A stretch of DNA of 64,000 bases from an uncultured Clostridia bacterium (GTDB lineage Bacteria; Bacillota; Clostridia; Christensenellales; Aristaeellaceae): NCBI GenBank assembly GCA_947166385.1, contig CAMVEB010000007.1, positions 80,092-144,091 of the forward strand. Reading direction: 5' to 3'. The translations under genes and the position numbers were made by a program. The first letter of the stretch is position 1, and the number at the start of each line of letters is the position of its first letter. Positions 46,466-54,826 of this stretch are shown piece after piece. The notes beneath the pieces were generated by a model. That model saw only the letters and a program-made list of their open reading frames with translations, searched no databases and was not told the origin of the DNA.

Positions 46466-46494
46466 ATCGTATCATGCCGGATCGTTTTTTTCAA
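46466..46494 (-). promoter_or_regulatory. Possible promoter for the RNA repair cassette
   Basis: Minus strand: -35 TTGAAA (46489-46494), a 17-base spacer, -10 TACGAT (46466-46471, four of six). It would give a ~125-base leader. The 275-base gap 46334-46608 otherwise holds only the divergent promoter. Confidence 0.35.
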
Positions 46495-46562
46495 TCCATA
46501 TCCAAATCCATCTTTATCCTTTCTGCAAACCGAAAAATATCTTTCCTTTACCCCCGTGTCCA

Positions 46563-46571
46563 TGATATACT
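46563..46571 (+). promoter_or_regulatory. Extended -10 promoter for the helical protein and kinase-NACHT genes
   Basis: TGA-TATACT is a good extended -10; the -35 region (46543-46548, TTCCTT) is poor. The start codon is 38 bases downstream. Confidence 0.5.
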
Positions 46572-46608
46572 TTTTCAAACCATCGTTACAAACTGGGGGG
46601 AATATCCA

Positions 46609-47763
46609 GTGAATCATCCTGATCAGCATCATATGACAGAAATTATGTTCCGGGAAGCTACGGACGGATCCCTGACTCTGGAAGAAGCCCGCAGGAAGCT
46701 TCACGCAGACGCTTATCTTCGTACTGCCGCTGAAACCCTGGCAAAATATTGCGGGGTGAAAGAAGACGATCCCACACTGCTCCGGAAAACAGTGACGGAT
46801 CTTCTTCTGGCAAGCGATCCATCCGCAAAAAAGGACTCTGTGGAACGCAAAGTGCGTTCCTGGATCAATGACCGGATTCAGCTCATCAGCCGGAAAAGCG
46901 CGCTGCAGTTGGCTTTTGCCCTGAAGCTGTCCGTAAAAGACGCAGAAGAAATGCTCTGGCGCCTGTGCGGAGAAGGATTCCATTGGCGGGATCCGGAAGA
47001 TATTATCTGGCTCTTTGCATTGGATCATCAAATGACATATATGGATGCCTGTGCCCTGTCATCCCGAATGGTTCCTGTTTACCAGCTGCCAAATGAGCTG
47101 CCTGTCGATCAGGAAACCATGACTGAAAACATCCGCAGGGAAGTAATTCAGTTAAGAACGGAGGCAGATCTGGAAGCTTTCCTGAAAGAATCCGCTCCAC
47201 GCCTCGGAGCTCTTCATAATACCGCCTACCATTTATTCACCGAATTTTTGGAACTTCTGAAATCTTCGGATGTCGATGATTTGCTTCCCGGGGAAGAGAA
47301 AATGACCGCTGGGGAAATCGTTACCACATATCTGTATAATCATCTGATTCCCCGTGCAAAAAAGGAAAAAAGCGGCAAGCGCTCCGATGAATCCCTGGTG
47401 AAGGACGCCATCCAACGGGATATTCAGCAGAACTGGCCGGATGAGTTTGCTCTGGCCCGCATGGCCAGCCGGGAGACAGATGTGACCCGCAAAGTCCTGA
47501 TCCTTCTGTTTCTTGCCTGTGACGGCGGAGAAACAGCCTACGGGGAATTCTCTGATGAAGATACGGAAGATCTGTTCGAGGATACATATGCCAGGCTCAA
47601 CAGTATGCTGGCAGACTGTGGATTTTCTCCTCTGGATTCCCGGATTCCCTTTGACTGGATGGTTTTGTACTGCCTGGTCGCGGATGATCTGACCAGTATT
47701 GATGAAAACATCCCCAATTTTCTCTCTGTCATTTTCCAGCCTTCCGAAGACGAGAAAGAATGA
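46609..47763 (+). CDS. Helical protein of unknown function, upstream of the kinase-NACHT gene
   Basis: 384 residues from a GTG at 46609, eight bases after GGGGGG; the frame to 46459 crosses the promoter. It is acidic and almost wholly helical: an N-terminal unit (TDGSLTLEEARRKLHADAYL, AETLAKYCG), a second helical unit (RKSALQLAFALKLSVKDAEE, MLWRLCGEGFHWRDPEDIIW) that looks like a small helical-bundle module, and a longer C-terminal region (ESLVKDAIQRDIQQNWPDEF). No catalytic motif, no membrane segment. It is followed by the kinase-NACHT gene after 114 bases in the same direction, so the two may form one sensing pair. Confidence 0.7.
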   Translation: MNHPDQHHMTEIMFREATDGSLTLEEARRKLHADAYLRTAAETLAKYCGVKEDDPTLLRKTVTDLLLASDPSAKKDSVERKVRSWINDRIQLISRKSALQLAFALKLSVKDAEEMLWRLCGEGFHWRDPEDIIWLFALDHQMTYMDACALSSRMVPVYQLPNELPVDQETMTENIRREVIQLRTEADLEAFLKESAPRLGALHNTAYHLFTEFLELLKSSDVDDLLPGEEKMTAGEIVTTYLYNHLIPRAKKEKSGKRSDESLVKDAIQRDIQQNWPDEFALARMASRETDVTRKVLILLFLACDGGETAYGEFSDEDTEDLFEDTYARLNSMLADCGFSPLDSRIPFDWMVLYCLVADDLTSIDENIPNFLSVIFQPSEDEKE

Positions 47764-47877
47764 TCCGCCGGCCATCGGAGACCATTTACAACCATAGGAT
47801 TATCCCCATGATATCCTGATCCTGACCTGCAAAGCAACAGGTCCAATGCTGCAAAAGGACAGGAGTGATGAAATAAA

Positions 47878-50766
47878 GTGGATCATCGGAAAGCGCTATC
47901 AGAGGGTACATTTCTGCCATTTTCCGGGTTCTCTTGTAGAGTCGGGAAAGAAATCGGCCGAGGTTCAAATGCCCTCGTATATGAAGGTGATTATCAGGAT
48001 GCTCTGAATCCTGATCAGATTCACCATGTTCTCATTAAAGAACTTTTTCCGCTGGACTCCCAGGGAAACATTTTCCGCCAGGAAGACGGATCCATTCAGG
48101 TCGAACCTGATGGCATTGAAACATTTCTGTTGCATCGCAGCAGCTTTGAAGCCGGCAACAGAGCACACCTGAAACTGCTTGAAACATGTCCTGAACAAAT
48201 CGGAGCTAATCTGAATTCGTTTTCCTTTCATGGGACACTTTACACCCTGCTGGGCATCAGCGGCGGAGAAAGTCTGGAGAAGCTCCAAAAGCAGCCTGCC
48301 CGTTCCCTTCGCGCCTGTGCCGTTCGGATGCTGACAATTCTGGATTCTCTGACGGCTTTCCACGAGAACGGTCTTCTGCATCTGGATATTGCACCGGACA
48401 ACATCCTGATTCTGGGCAGCGGGCGCAGGGAACGCGCCATGCTTATTGATTATAACAGCGCCATGTCTGCGGAGCTGAATCCGCAGGATGATTCTTTCGT
48501 TTTCAGTATCAAGCAGGGCTATACTGCGCCGGAAATCCGATCCGGACAATTCAGACGCATCAGCTTTTCTTCCGATCTGTATTCAGTAACCGCTGTTTTC
48601 TATCGTCTTCTGACAGGAGCCCCTCTCACTGGATTCCAAATGATCCGTTCTGCACCGCCGGACGTATCTGAATGTCCCTGCATGAAAGAAGAACCTGATA
48701 CGGTCAAAGTCTGGGTTCAGGAAATCCTTCGCCGGGGATTACGGACAGTTCCCTCCCGTCGCTACCAGAGTATCGAACAAATGCGGCAGGATCTGGAAGA
48801 ACTGATCGACCGGATTGACGGCATCGGCATCACCCACTGGGCGCTGTGGGAAGCCGGACGAAAGCAGACTTTACGGATGATACGGGACAATCCTTCGCTG
48901 GATTTCCTACGGGACTCCGCAAGCCTCTTCCCGGCTATGGTCTCAGACGGCACCCAATCTTATGCCGCAGAGGAATTCCTCAGGAACGCCAAGGAAAACT
49001 GCATGCTCCTGGCCGGCGGCGGGATGGGAAAAACCACAGCACTGCTCCATCTGACATTTGCTGGGGAAGGCCAATACTCCCCAAACCGTCCCGCTGTCAT
49101 GTACCTATCTCTTTTCGGCTGGCAGGCAGATGAGAGATCCTTTATCCTGAACCGGCTTTTGGACGGACTGCATTTTCGTTCTGACACTCACACCTTTGAA
49201 GATGCCCGAAAGGCACTCCGGGAAGTGCTGGATCAACCGCTGAAAAACCCCAGCGGACAAAGTCCCGCGCTATTGCTTCTGCTGGACGGACTCAATGAAC
49301 TGAGCGGAGACATCAAACCTCTTCTGGACGAAATCCGGGAACTCTCAACCTTGCAGGGTATCCGACTGGTTGTTGCCAGCAGGACAGAAGAGACTTCTCT
49401 TCCTTTCATTCCGCTTCATCTGACCGAACTGTCGGATGAGGCTATCCATACAGCCATCGAAAAAGCAGGTCTGCTCTTTCCTGAATCAGTTTCTCTTCAA
49501 AACCTGCTTCGAACTCCTCTGATGCTCTCCATGTATCTCCGTGCTGGTCAGGCCGGAAGACACTCTCAGCAGCTCGCATCCGCAGACGATCTTTTGCATG
49601 CTTATTTTTCCTCGCTAAAAGAAAAAGCTGTTCAGGATCTTCCGGAAGAAACAGGACAGCGCTGGCAAACTGAAGCTGCCATGGAACTTGTGCTGCCGGC
49701 CATCGCTAATGAGATGGTCAGACGACGCCGGGCACTGACGGATCAGGAGCTTCTTCCGATCGTCGAAAAATGTTATGTCCTCCTGAACGGACATCTGTCC
49801 CGACGTTTCTTCCCTCAATGGATCGGGCGCACAACAGCCATTCGCGGCAGCGCCAGGAATGGGGAAGAATGGTATGGCCAAATCGTCCATCATTTGCTGT
49901 GGAAGCAACTGGGACTTCTGATCCGGGATGATCAGGAACGTTATCTGGTATCACACCAGATGATATCAGACTACCTGCTGGATCGTGAAAAAGAAAACCG
50001 TCAGAAAGTCCGCCGATATCACGGCGTCCGATCCCTGCTTGCCGCTCTGTGTGTATGCCTTGTACTCTGTACAGGAATCCTGGTCTGGAAGAATTACCTT
50101 GCGCCTCAACCATACAAGGAGGCCTACGCAGAAAATATCATGTCCCGGATTGGCCGAGCATATGTTAGTGCCGGCCAGCAATATGAGTCACTGGCTGATC
50201 TGACAGACGCCGCTCTGTACCATCCGGAATCCTTCCCAGCGGAACTCATGCTTTTTCATCAGGCTTATCCGGCAGAAGAAATCTCGTCCGAGCAGTCCCT
50301 GCTTTACCTTTCTGCCATGCTGGAGACCGGACAGGTTATGCCATGGTCCGGAAAACCCATGGATGAAAAAGCCTGCCGGAAGTTGTTCACCCTTGCAGAA
50401 TCCCGAAAAGAGGAATATGACAGATTCGCAGCCATACTGGAATTCGTCATGACTGATGATTCTGCCTTCCGGCAATATGGGTCCGAATATCCGCAATTGC
50501 TGCACGATCTTCTGGAAACAGACGCAGAGATCACCGCAGAACTGTTCCTGGCTGTCTGCAAACCTCACCTGACAGGTAAATATGCCGGTCACTCCCTGTA
50601 TGCCGAATCCTTCAGTTCTCTGATAGCTTCCGCACCGCGCCAGAATAAACATCTGGAAGGGAAAGATGATGAACAGGCCTGGGAAAGGACCACCCAGCTG
50701 GAAGGCGAGAGACATGATCAGCGAAGCAAACTGTACTCGTGCGGTGCGTTCCATGCCACCCCATAA
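47878..50766 (+). CDS. Ser/Thr protein kinase-NACHT NTPase-transmembrane fusion
   Basis: 962 residues from a GTG at 47878. Kinase domain (~20-310): Gly loop IGRGSNALVYEG, Lys54 in VLIKELFP, catalytic HLDIAPDNIL (Asp170, Asn174), metal-binding IDYN (Asp191) and YTAPEI; these are the residues needed for activity. STAND/NACHT domain (~360-640): Walker A LAGGGMGKTTALL (379-386), Walker B with the NACHT-type LLLLDGLNEL (Asp470), then VVASRTEE. One transmembrane helix (LLAALCVCLVLCTGILVW, ~718-737) leads to a ~220-residue outside domain. AGGAG lies 12 bases from the GTG with a two-codon ATG-AAA-TAA between. It would be a membrane sensor or signalling switch. Confidence 0.85.
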   Translation: MDHRKALSEGTFLPFSGFSCRVGKEIGRGSNALVYEGDYQDALNPDQIHHVLIKELFPLDSQGNIFRQEDGSIQVEPDGIETFLLHRSSFEAGNRAHLKLLETCPEQIGANLNSFSFHGTLYTLLGISGGESLEKLQKQPARSLRACAVRMLTILDSLTAFHENGLLHLDIAPDNILILGSGRRERAMLIDYNSAMSAELNPQDDSFVFSIKQGYTAPEIRSGQFRRISFSSDLYSVTAVFYRLLTGAPLTGFQMIRSAPPDVSECPCMKEEPDTVKVWVQEILRRGLRTVPSRRYQSIEQMRQDLEELIDRIDGIGITHWALWEAGRKQTLRMIRDNPSLDFLRDSASLFPAMVSDGTQSYAAEEFLRNAKENCMLLAGGGMGKTTALLHLTFAGEGQYSPNRPAVMYLSLFGWQADERSFILNRLLDGLHFRSDTHTFEDARKALREVLDQPLKNPSGQSPALLLLLDGLNELSGDIKPLLDEIRELSTLQGIRLVVASRTEETSLPFIPLHLTELSDEAIHTAIEKAGLLFPESVSLQNLLRTPLMLSMYLRAGQAGRHSQQLASADDLLHAYFSSLKEKAVQDLPEETGQRWQTEAAMELVLPAIANEMVRRRRALTDQELLPIVEKCYVLLNGHLSRRFFPQWIGRTTAIRGSARNGEEWYGQIVHHLLWKQLGLLIRDDQERYLVSHQMISDYLLDREKENRQKVRRYHGVRSLLAALCVCLVLCTGILVWKNYLAPQPYKEAYAENIMSRIGRAYVSAGQQYESLADLTDAALYHPESFPAELMLFHQAYPAEEISSEQSLLYLSAMLETGQVMPWSGKPMDEKACRKLFTLAESRKEEYDRFAAILEFVMTDDSAFRQYGSEYPQLLHDLLETDAEITAELFLAVCKPHLTGKYAGHSLYAESFSSLIASAPRQNKHLEGKDDEQAWERTTQLEGERHDQRSKLYSCGAFHATP

Positions 50767-50811
50767 ACCCTCTTTGGCTTCAAGCACAAACAAAAAAGGA
50801 GAGACCTGAAT

Positions 50812-52008
50812 ATGAAAAAAAGGATTCATGCCGCCATCCTGATGATCGTATTTCTGCTGGTATGCATCCTGTCCCCGATTCCAGCATCCGCAGAATCAGA
50901 TCAGGACGCAACCAGCCGACTGCTGAACGATCTGATCGGTTATCTCTATCAGGAAGAAATCCTCTATGGAGATCTTCAGTGGGCTCTGGATGCCTTTGAA
51001 CGCTTTGACCGGGAAAGAAGCTGGGAAAACCTCCTGCAGGCCCGGGCAGAATTGTCCATTGCACGGCAGGATATTGCAAACCGAAAAATCGATGACCCCA
51101 CCCTGACAGCGGAAGATCATATGCTGTTTCTGGATGCCGGCATCGATTTCAGTTTTTTGGAAAATTCAAAGCAAAACCTTCAGAAAGAAGTAACCACTTA
51201 CCTGAACACCTGTTCAAATCTGCAAACCCATATCATACTGAGTATATTCCTTGAAGAAGACTGGAAGATCGCCATGCAGCATGTTAACGTGATCAGGCAA
51301 ATCACGGAATGCCATCTCCAGTACCAGGCAAACCAGACAGACTGGATTCTCATGAAAATCGGTCGTCCGGAAGTAACAAAAGCGTTCAATGAACTGCTTG
51401 AAGAATACTGCCCCCTGATTCATGCACATCAGGCAATGTCTCCCGCAACCCCGGAAGAAAACGAAGCTTCCTCAGACGCCATCCTGCGGCAGCTTTCAGA
51501 ACTGGATTTGGAAATCCGAAAAGTCACCGGAGCCCAGCAGGACAGATTTAATTGGTTATACGAGATCATTGACGCCGGTAACTGGGAACAGCTCAGCGAA
51601 GACCTTGTCACCATTTCGGACACACCGCCTCTTCTCCTTCTCCCTGAGCAGTACAGTGCCAGTACAAATTTTCAGTATTTCTGGACTGAGAACGGCGAGA
51701 TTGTTTCCAGCCCCATGCCGGGATCAGATCCCGAAAAAAAACCGGATGTCTGCCGTGTCACCCTGAAAGATATCTCTTTACAGGATGTCCGGAATTATCA
51801 GCAGTTGTTGTCCAATATTGGTCTGGATCCTCTCAGCGACAGTGAAGAAGACGGCAACCTGAAGCTGATGTATTCACATTATGGCAGTTCCTTTTCCATC
51901 AGATGGAAAGATCATACCATGACAATTCTGATGTTTGAAAATCCGGTCCTTCTGATTCCCACCTGGTATTTCCTGACCATTATGCATATGAATTCCAATG
52001 AACGATGA
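50812..52008 (+). CDS. Exported protein of unknown function
   Basis: 398 residues with a signal peptide (MKKRIHAAILMIVFLLVCIL, then SPIPASAES). The mature part is mostly helical for ~250 residues (LLNDLIGYLYQEEILYGDLQ, LLQARAELSIARQDIANRK) and then beta-rich (FQYFWTENGEIVSSPMPGSD, FSIRWKDHTMTILMF). No recognised family. It starts 45 bases after the kinase-NACHT gene, whose C-terminal domain is also outside the membrane, so an interaction at the cell surface is a reasonable guess. It converges on the J-like gene with a 28-base gap. Confidence 0.7.
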   Translation: MKKRIHAAILMIVFLLVCILSPIPASAESDQDATSRLLNDLIGYLYQEEILYGDLQWALDAFERFDRERSWENLLQARAELSIARQDIANRKIDDPTLTAEDHMLFLDAGIDFSFLENSKQNLQKEVTTYLNTCSNLQTHIILSIFLEEDWKIAMQHVNVIRQITECHLQYQANQTDWILMKIGRPEVTKAFNELLEEYCPLIHAHQAMSPATPEENEASSDAILRQLSELDLEIRKVTGAQQDRFNWLYEIIDAGNWEQLSEDLVTISDTPPLLLLPEQYSASTNFQYFWTENGEIVSSPMPGSDPEKKPDVCRVTLKDISLQDVRNYQQLLSNIGLDPLSDSEEDGNLKLMYSHYGSSFSIRWKDHTMTILMFENPVLLIPTWYFLTIMHMNSNER

Positions 52009-52036
52009 TCCTGTTCTTCTCTTCTTTTTCAAAATC

Positions 52037-52714
52037 TTATGCTTTCCCTATCCGGAAAAGCATCTCTTCGCTGACCAGTTCCATCAGATAGTTATTGTGA
52101 TACCGGGAATCTCTGCTTTTGTATTCCGTTTGAAAGCGATCTGATAACTCTTTGATCTCCCCTTTGTTTTCCTCGACTGGGAACCTGTCCAGAAGATCAT
52201 TGACAGCCATCTGAAGCAGCTGCCGGATCTGACTGCTCACTTCCGCTATCTGCTCCAGCTGCAGAAACTTTGACCGTCTCCGATCCGCATTAAGCTCATC
52301 CCTGATCTGTTTCGGAAACAGGCCATCTGCAAGCACCGCCAGGCTGTGAAAAATCGCCGCCAACTGATCCGTATGATCCACGCTGAACAGGTTCATCTGA
52401 ATCCGGATCGCATTAAAACGTGCCAGGACAGAATCGGTCGGAAGATAAGACAGATGCTGTCCCTTTTCATAACCTTCCAGAAAACGGATAAACCGTCTGA
52501 TCCTTTCCGGTTCCGTTTGCGGAAACCAGTGCATTTCCGCTTCCAGACGGGTCTGTGGATGCAGAAGGGCTGTCAGTGCCTTCCTGCTCAGCGCATCATC
52601 TCCAAACAAAGCCATATCTCCCTGCTTTCGGATCAGATCTTCCCGCGTATCCCATGGGGATGCATCCAGCACCCAGAACGGATTCTTTTTCAGCTCTTCC
52701 AGCCATTCCACCAT
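52037..52714 (-). CDS. J-domain-like co-chaperone of the Hsp70 cluster
   Basis: 225 residues; GGAGGTG lies five bases before the ATG, three bases after the upstream stop. The N-terminus NPFWVLDASPWDTREDLIRK followed by ALSRKALTALLHPQTRLEAE matches the NPF-x-L-G/D start and R-x-x-E-x-x-W/F end of divergent J-like domains found beside bacterial Hsp70 genes. The essential HPD tripeptide of true J proteins is missing (the nearest is HPQ). The remaining ~150 residues are helical. It is the last gene of the chaperone operon and may bring clients or NTPases to the Hsp70. Confidence 0.65.
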   Translation of the reverse strand: MVEWLEELKKNPFWVLDASPWDTREDLIRKQGDMALFGDDALSRKALTALLHPQTRLEAEMHWFPQTEPERIRRFIRFLEGYEKGQHLSYLPTDSVLARFNAIRIQMNLFSVDHTDQLAAIFHSLAVLADGLFPKQIRDELNADRRRSKFLQLEQIAEVSSQIRQLLQMAVNDLLDRFPVEENKGEIKELSDRFQTEYKSRDSRYHNNYLMELVSEEMLFRIGKA

Positions 52715-52717
52715 GTT

Positions 52718-54817
52718 TCACCTCCATGACCGCCAAACGGTATCCAGCTGATCCTGTACCCAACTGTCGTCAAAGCTTCCGGAAAGCCCCAATTGATTGA
52801 ATGTGGCACCGCTTTTATCCTCTTTCCGCCAGTCCACAGTCAGGCTGTGGTTCCTGCTCCCTTCTCTGCGACTTGCAACCCGGGTTGCCGCCGCATCCGG
52901 ATACTCCCAAAGCCAGATCGTCTGTTCTGCTGTAAAAGTAGGCAAAGAAGATGTCGTTATTATCGATTTCTCGTGGTAGGTTTTTTTATTGTATGTTCCT
53001 TTCTGTTTTGCAACCATTTCGTCCACATAATCTTTCATGGTGGATGTATAGAGCACAGAGCCCGAATGGGAATAAGTTGAATCCGCCAGAAGAATACATG
53101 TACAGTCATCCAGCGATTCCGGCCGCCTGTCCTCCGGAAGCTGCTGCCAGTAAACAGGCATCAGCCGAAGCGAAAAACATTTTTCATCAGATCGATCATG
53201 AAAATCAGTGCTTTTTTTAAAGCCCTCTATCCGAAGGCTATATGAATGCTCTTCCCGGACAAGCACCAGCGGTCTGGCCGGGTCCAGGGTTTCTTCCTGC
53301 CCGGCGGAAAACTCCGGAATCTGCAATCCTCTGACTTCAATGCCATCTGGGTAAACCCGTGCCGGATCAATTCCTTTTTCATCCAGAAGCTTCCAGTACT
53401 TCAGCTGTTGATCGATTCCGGAAAATGCCTTTCCTTGCCTGGCGATCTCCTTCAGAAGTGTTTCCTGTTCCTCTTCGGATGCCCCCTGCCATTGCGCAAG
53501 CAAGGCTTTGCTCTCCTCATCCACCTGCTGCAGGGAAAGCTGCTTTACTTTCCGGAGCACCCATTCTTCTTCCCCGGCCTGCTGATATGCGGATATCGCC
53601 TCGCGCGTCATGCCTTCCATTTCCAGTTGTTTCCCCAGTTCGCCGTAGAGCCATTCTCTCGTGATTTTCTTTGAAACCAGTACGTCCTGATCCGCGTACT
53701 CGTACAAATCCAGTGCTTCCCGGTATTTTTCTCCGGCTGCCAGTTCCTCCACCCATGAGGTATACAGCTTGCTGACGATGAGTTCTGTATCCGGCAGCTG
53801 TTTCCAGAGATCAATGGCTTTTTGCCATTCTTTTTCCGATGCCAGTGATTCCGCGTAGGTTGCCTGGACTTCGTCTGCCCGTACCTGATTCCCGGCCCTG
53901 CGGAAAACCTGAATCGCTTTCTCCCATTCTTCGTTCCTGACAAGATTCTCCGCCCATTCATTCCGAAGGCTGACCAATTCTGTAGCGGCTGCTTCCACAA
54001 CCTCCCCATTCGCAAACACGGCGATTCCGCTCAAACCGGAATAGGTTTGCTCCGCCTGCTCGTACGCCTTTGACTGCGCATATGCCCTTGCCTGCTCCAA
54101 CCGTTTCGGTTGAATCAGATTACGGAAGAATAAGCCCTGTATCACGATGACGGCGACACATGCAACAGCGATCAGTTCCCTGGTCCTTTGTTTCCTTTTT
54201 CTTTGACGGGCCTCCTTTTCCTCCAGTTCCAAGCGCTGACGTATCAGCTTTTCCTTTCTGTCCCGCACGAATGCCAGTGGTTCCTGAACGCCTGAGTATT
54301 CCATCAGTTTTTCCAGGCTATTTTCAATCTCTGTCAGCCTGTCTTCATTTGTCTCTGTTTCCGCGCGCCCCCTCAGTCTGGCTATTTCCTTTTCCGCCTC
54401 GAGCCTTTCACGCTTCTGTGTCAGTTTATCAATCCATTCCTGAACCGCGGTGCTTTCCGGCAAATCCTGCAATTTGGCAATCGTTCCGGATATTTCACCA
54501 ATACTCCGGTCGTTCTCCCATACTTCCTCTGCAGTCCGGATCACCTCATGCCAATGCTTTTCCGCTTCATATTTCCGGGCTTTAACTTCCTCCAGTTTTT
54601 TCTCATTGCCCAGCAGGCAAAGCCAATCCATGGCCCAGCTTTTCTTCCACAATCGGTCGGCCGCCTCTGTCAGCGGAACCCACCACTCCAGATCATCGGG
54701 GGTTATCAGCCTGCTCTGTAAAGCTGTATTCTGCTGGTAACAGTACCCGCACTCCACCCTGCCCATTGTGGAAGGGACATAGACAGGCCTTCCGCATTTT
54801 TCGCATTGGATGAGCAT
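52718..54817 (-). CDS. Zinc ribbon-coiled coil-transmembrane-TPR protein
   Basis: 699 residues. An N-terminal zinc ribbon (CEKCGRPVYVPSTMGRVECGYC) is followed by long charged coiled coils (~85-205), one transmembrane helix (LIAVACVAVIVIQGLFF, ~214-230), a set of TPR-like helical repeats (RLEQARAYAQSKAYEQAEQT, WEKAIQVFRRAGNQVRADEV, WQKAIDLWKQL, YREALDLYEYADQDV; ~235-430) and a C-terminal beta-rich domain of ~230 residues. The ribbon should be inside the cell and the TPRs outside. GAGGTGA lies about six bases before the ATG. It lies in the Hsp70 operon and could anchor the complex in the membrane. No known family. Confidence 0.72.
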   Translation of the reverse strand: MLIQCEKCGRPVYVPSTMGRVECGYCYQQNTALQSRLITPDDLEWWVPLTEAADRLWKKSWAMDWLCLLGNEKKLEEVKARKYEAEKHWHEVIRTAEEVWENDRSIGEISGTIAKLQDLPESTAVQEWIDKLTQKRERLEAEKEIARLRGRAETETNEDRLTEIENSLEKLMEYSGVQEPLAFVRDRKEKLIRQRLELEEKEARQRKRKQRTRELIAVACVAVIVIQGLFFRNLIQPKRLEQARAYAQSKAYEQAEQTYSGLSGIAVFANGEVVEAAATELVSLRNEWAENLVRNEEWEKAIQVFRRAGNQVRADEVQATYAESLASEKEWQKAIDLWKQLPDTELIVSKLYTSWVEELAAGEKYREALDLYEYADQDVLVSKKITREWLYGELGKQLEMEGMTREAISAYQQAGEEEWVLRKVKQLSLQQVDEESKALLAQWQGASEEEQETLLKEIARQGKAFSGIDQQLKYWKLLDEKGIDPARVYPDGIEVRGLQIPEFSAGQEETLDPARPLVLVREEHSYSLRIEGFKKSTDFHDRSDEKCFSLRLMPVYWQQLPEDRRPESLDDCTCILLADSTYSHSGSVLYTSTMKDYVDEMVAKQKGTYNKKTYHEKSIITTSSLPTFTAEQTIWLWEYPDAAATRVASRREGSRNHSLTVDWRKEDKSGATFNQLGLSGSFDDSWVQDQLDTVWRSWR

Positions 54818-54826
54818 TCGTTCACC

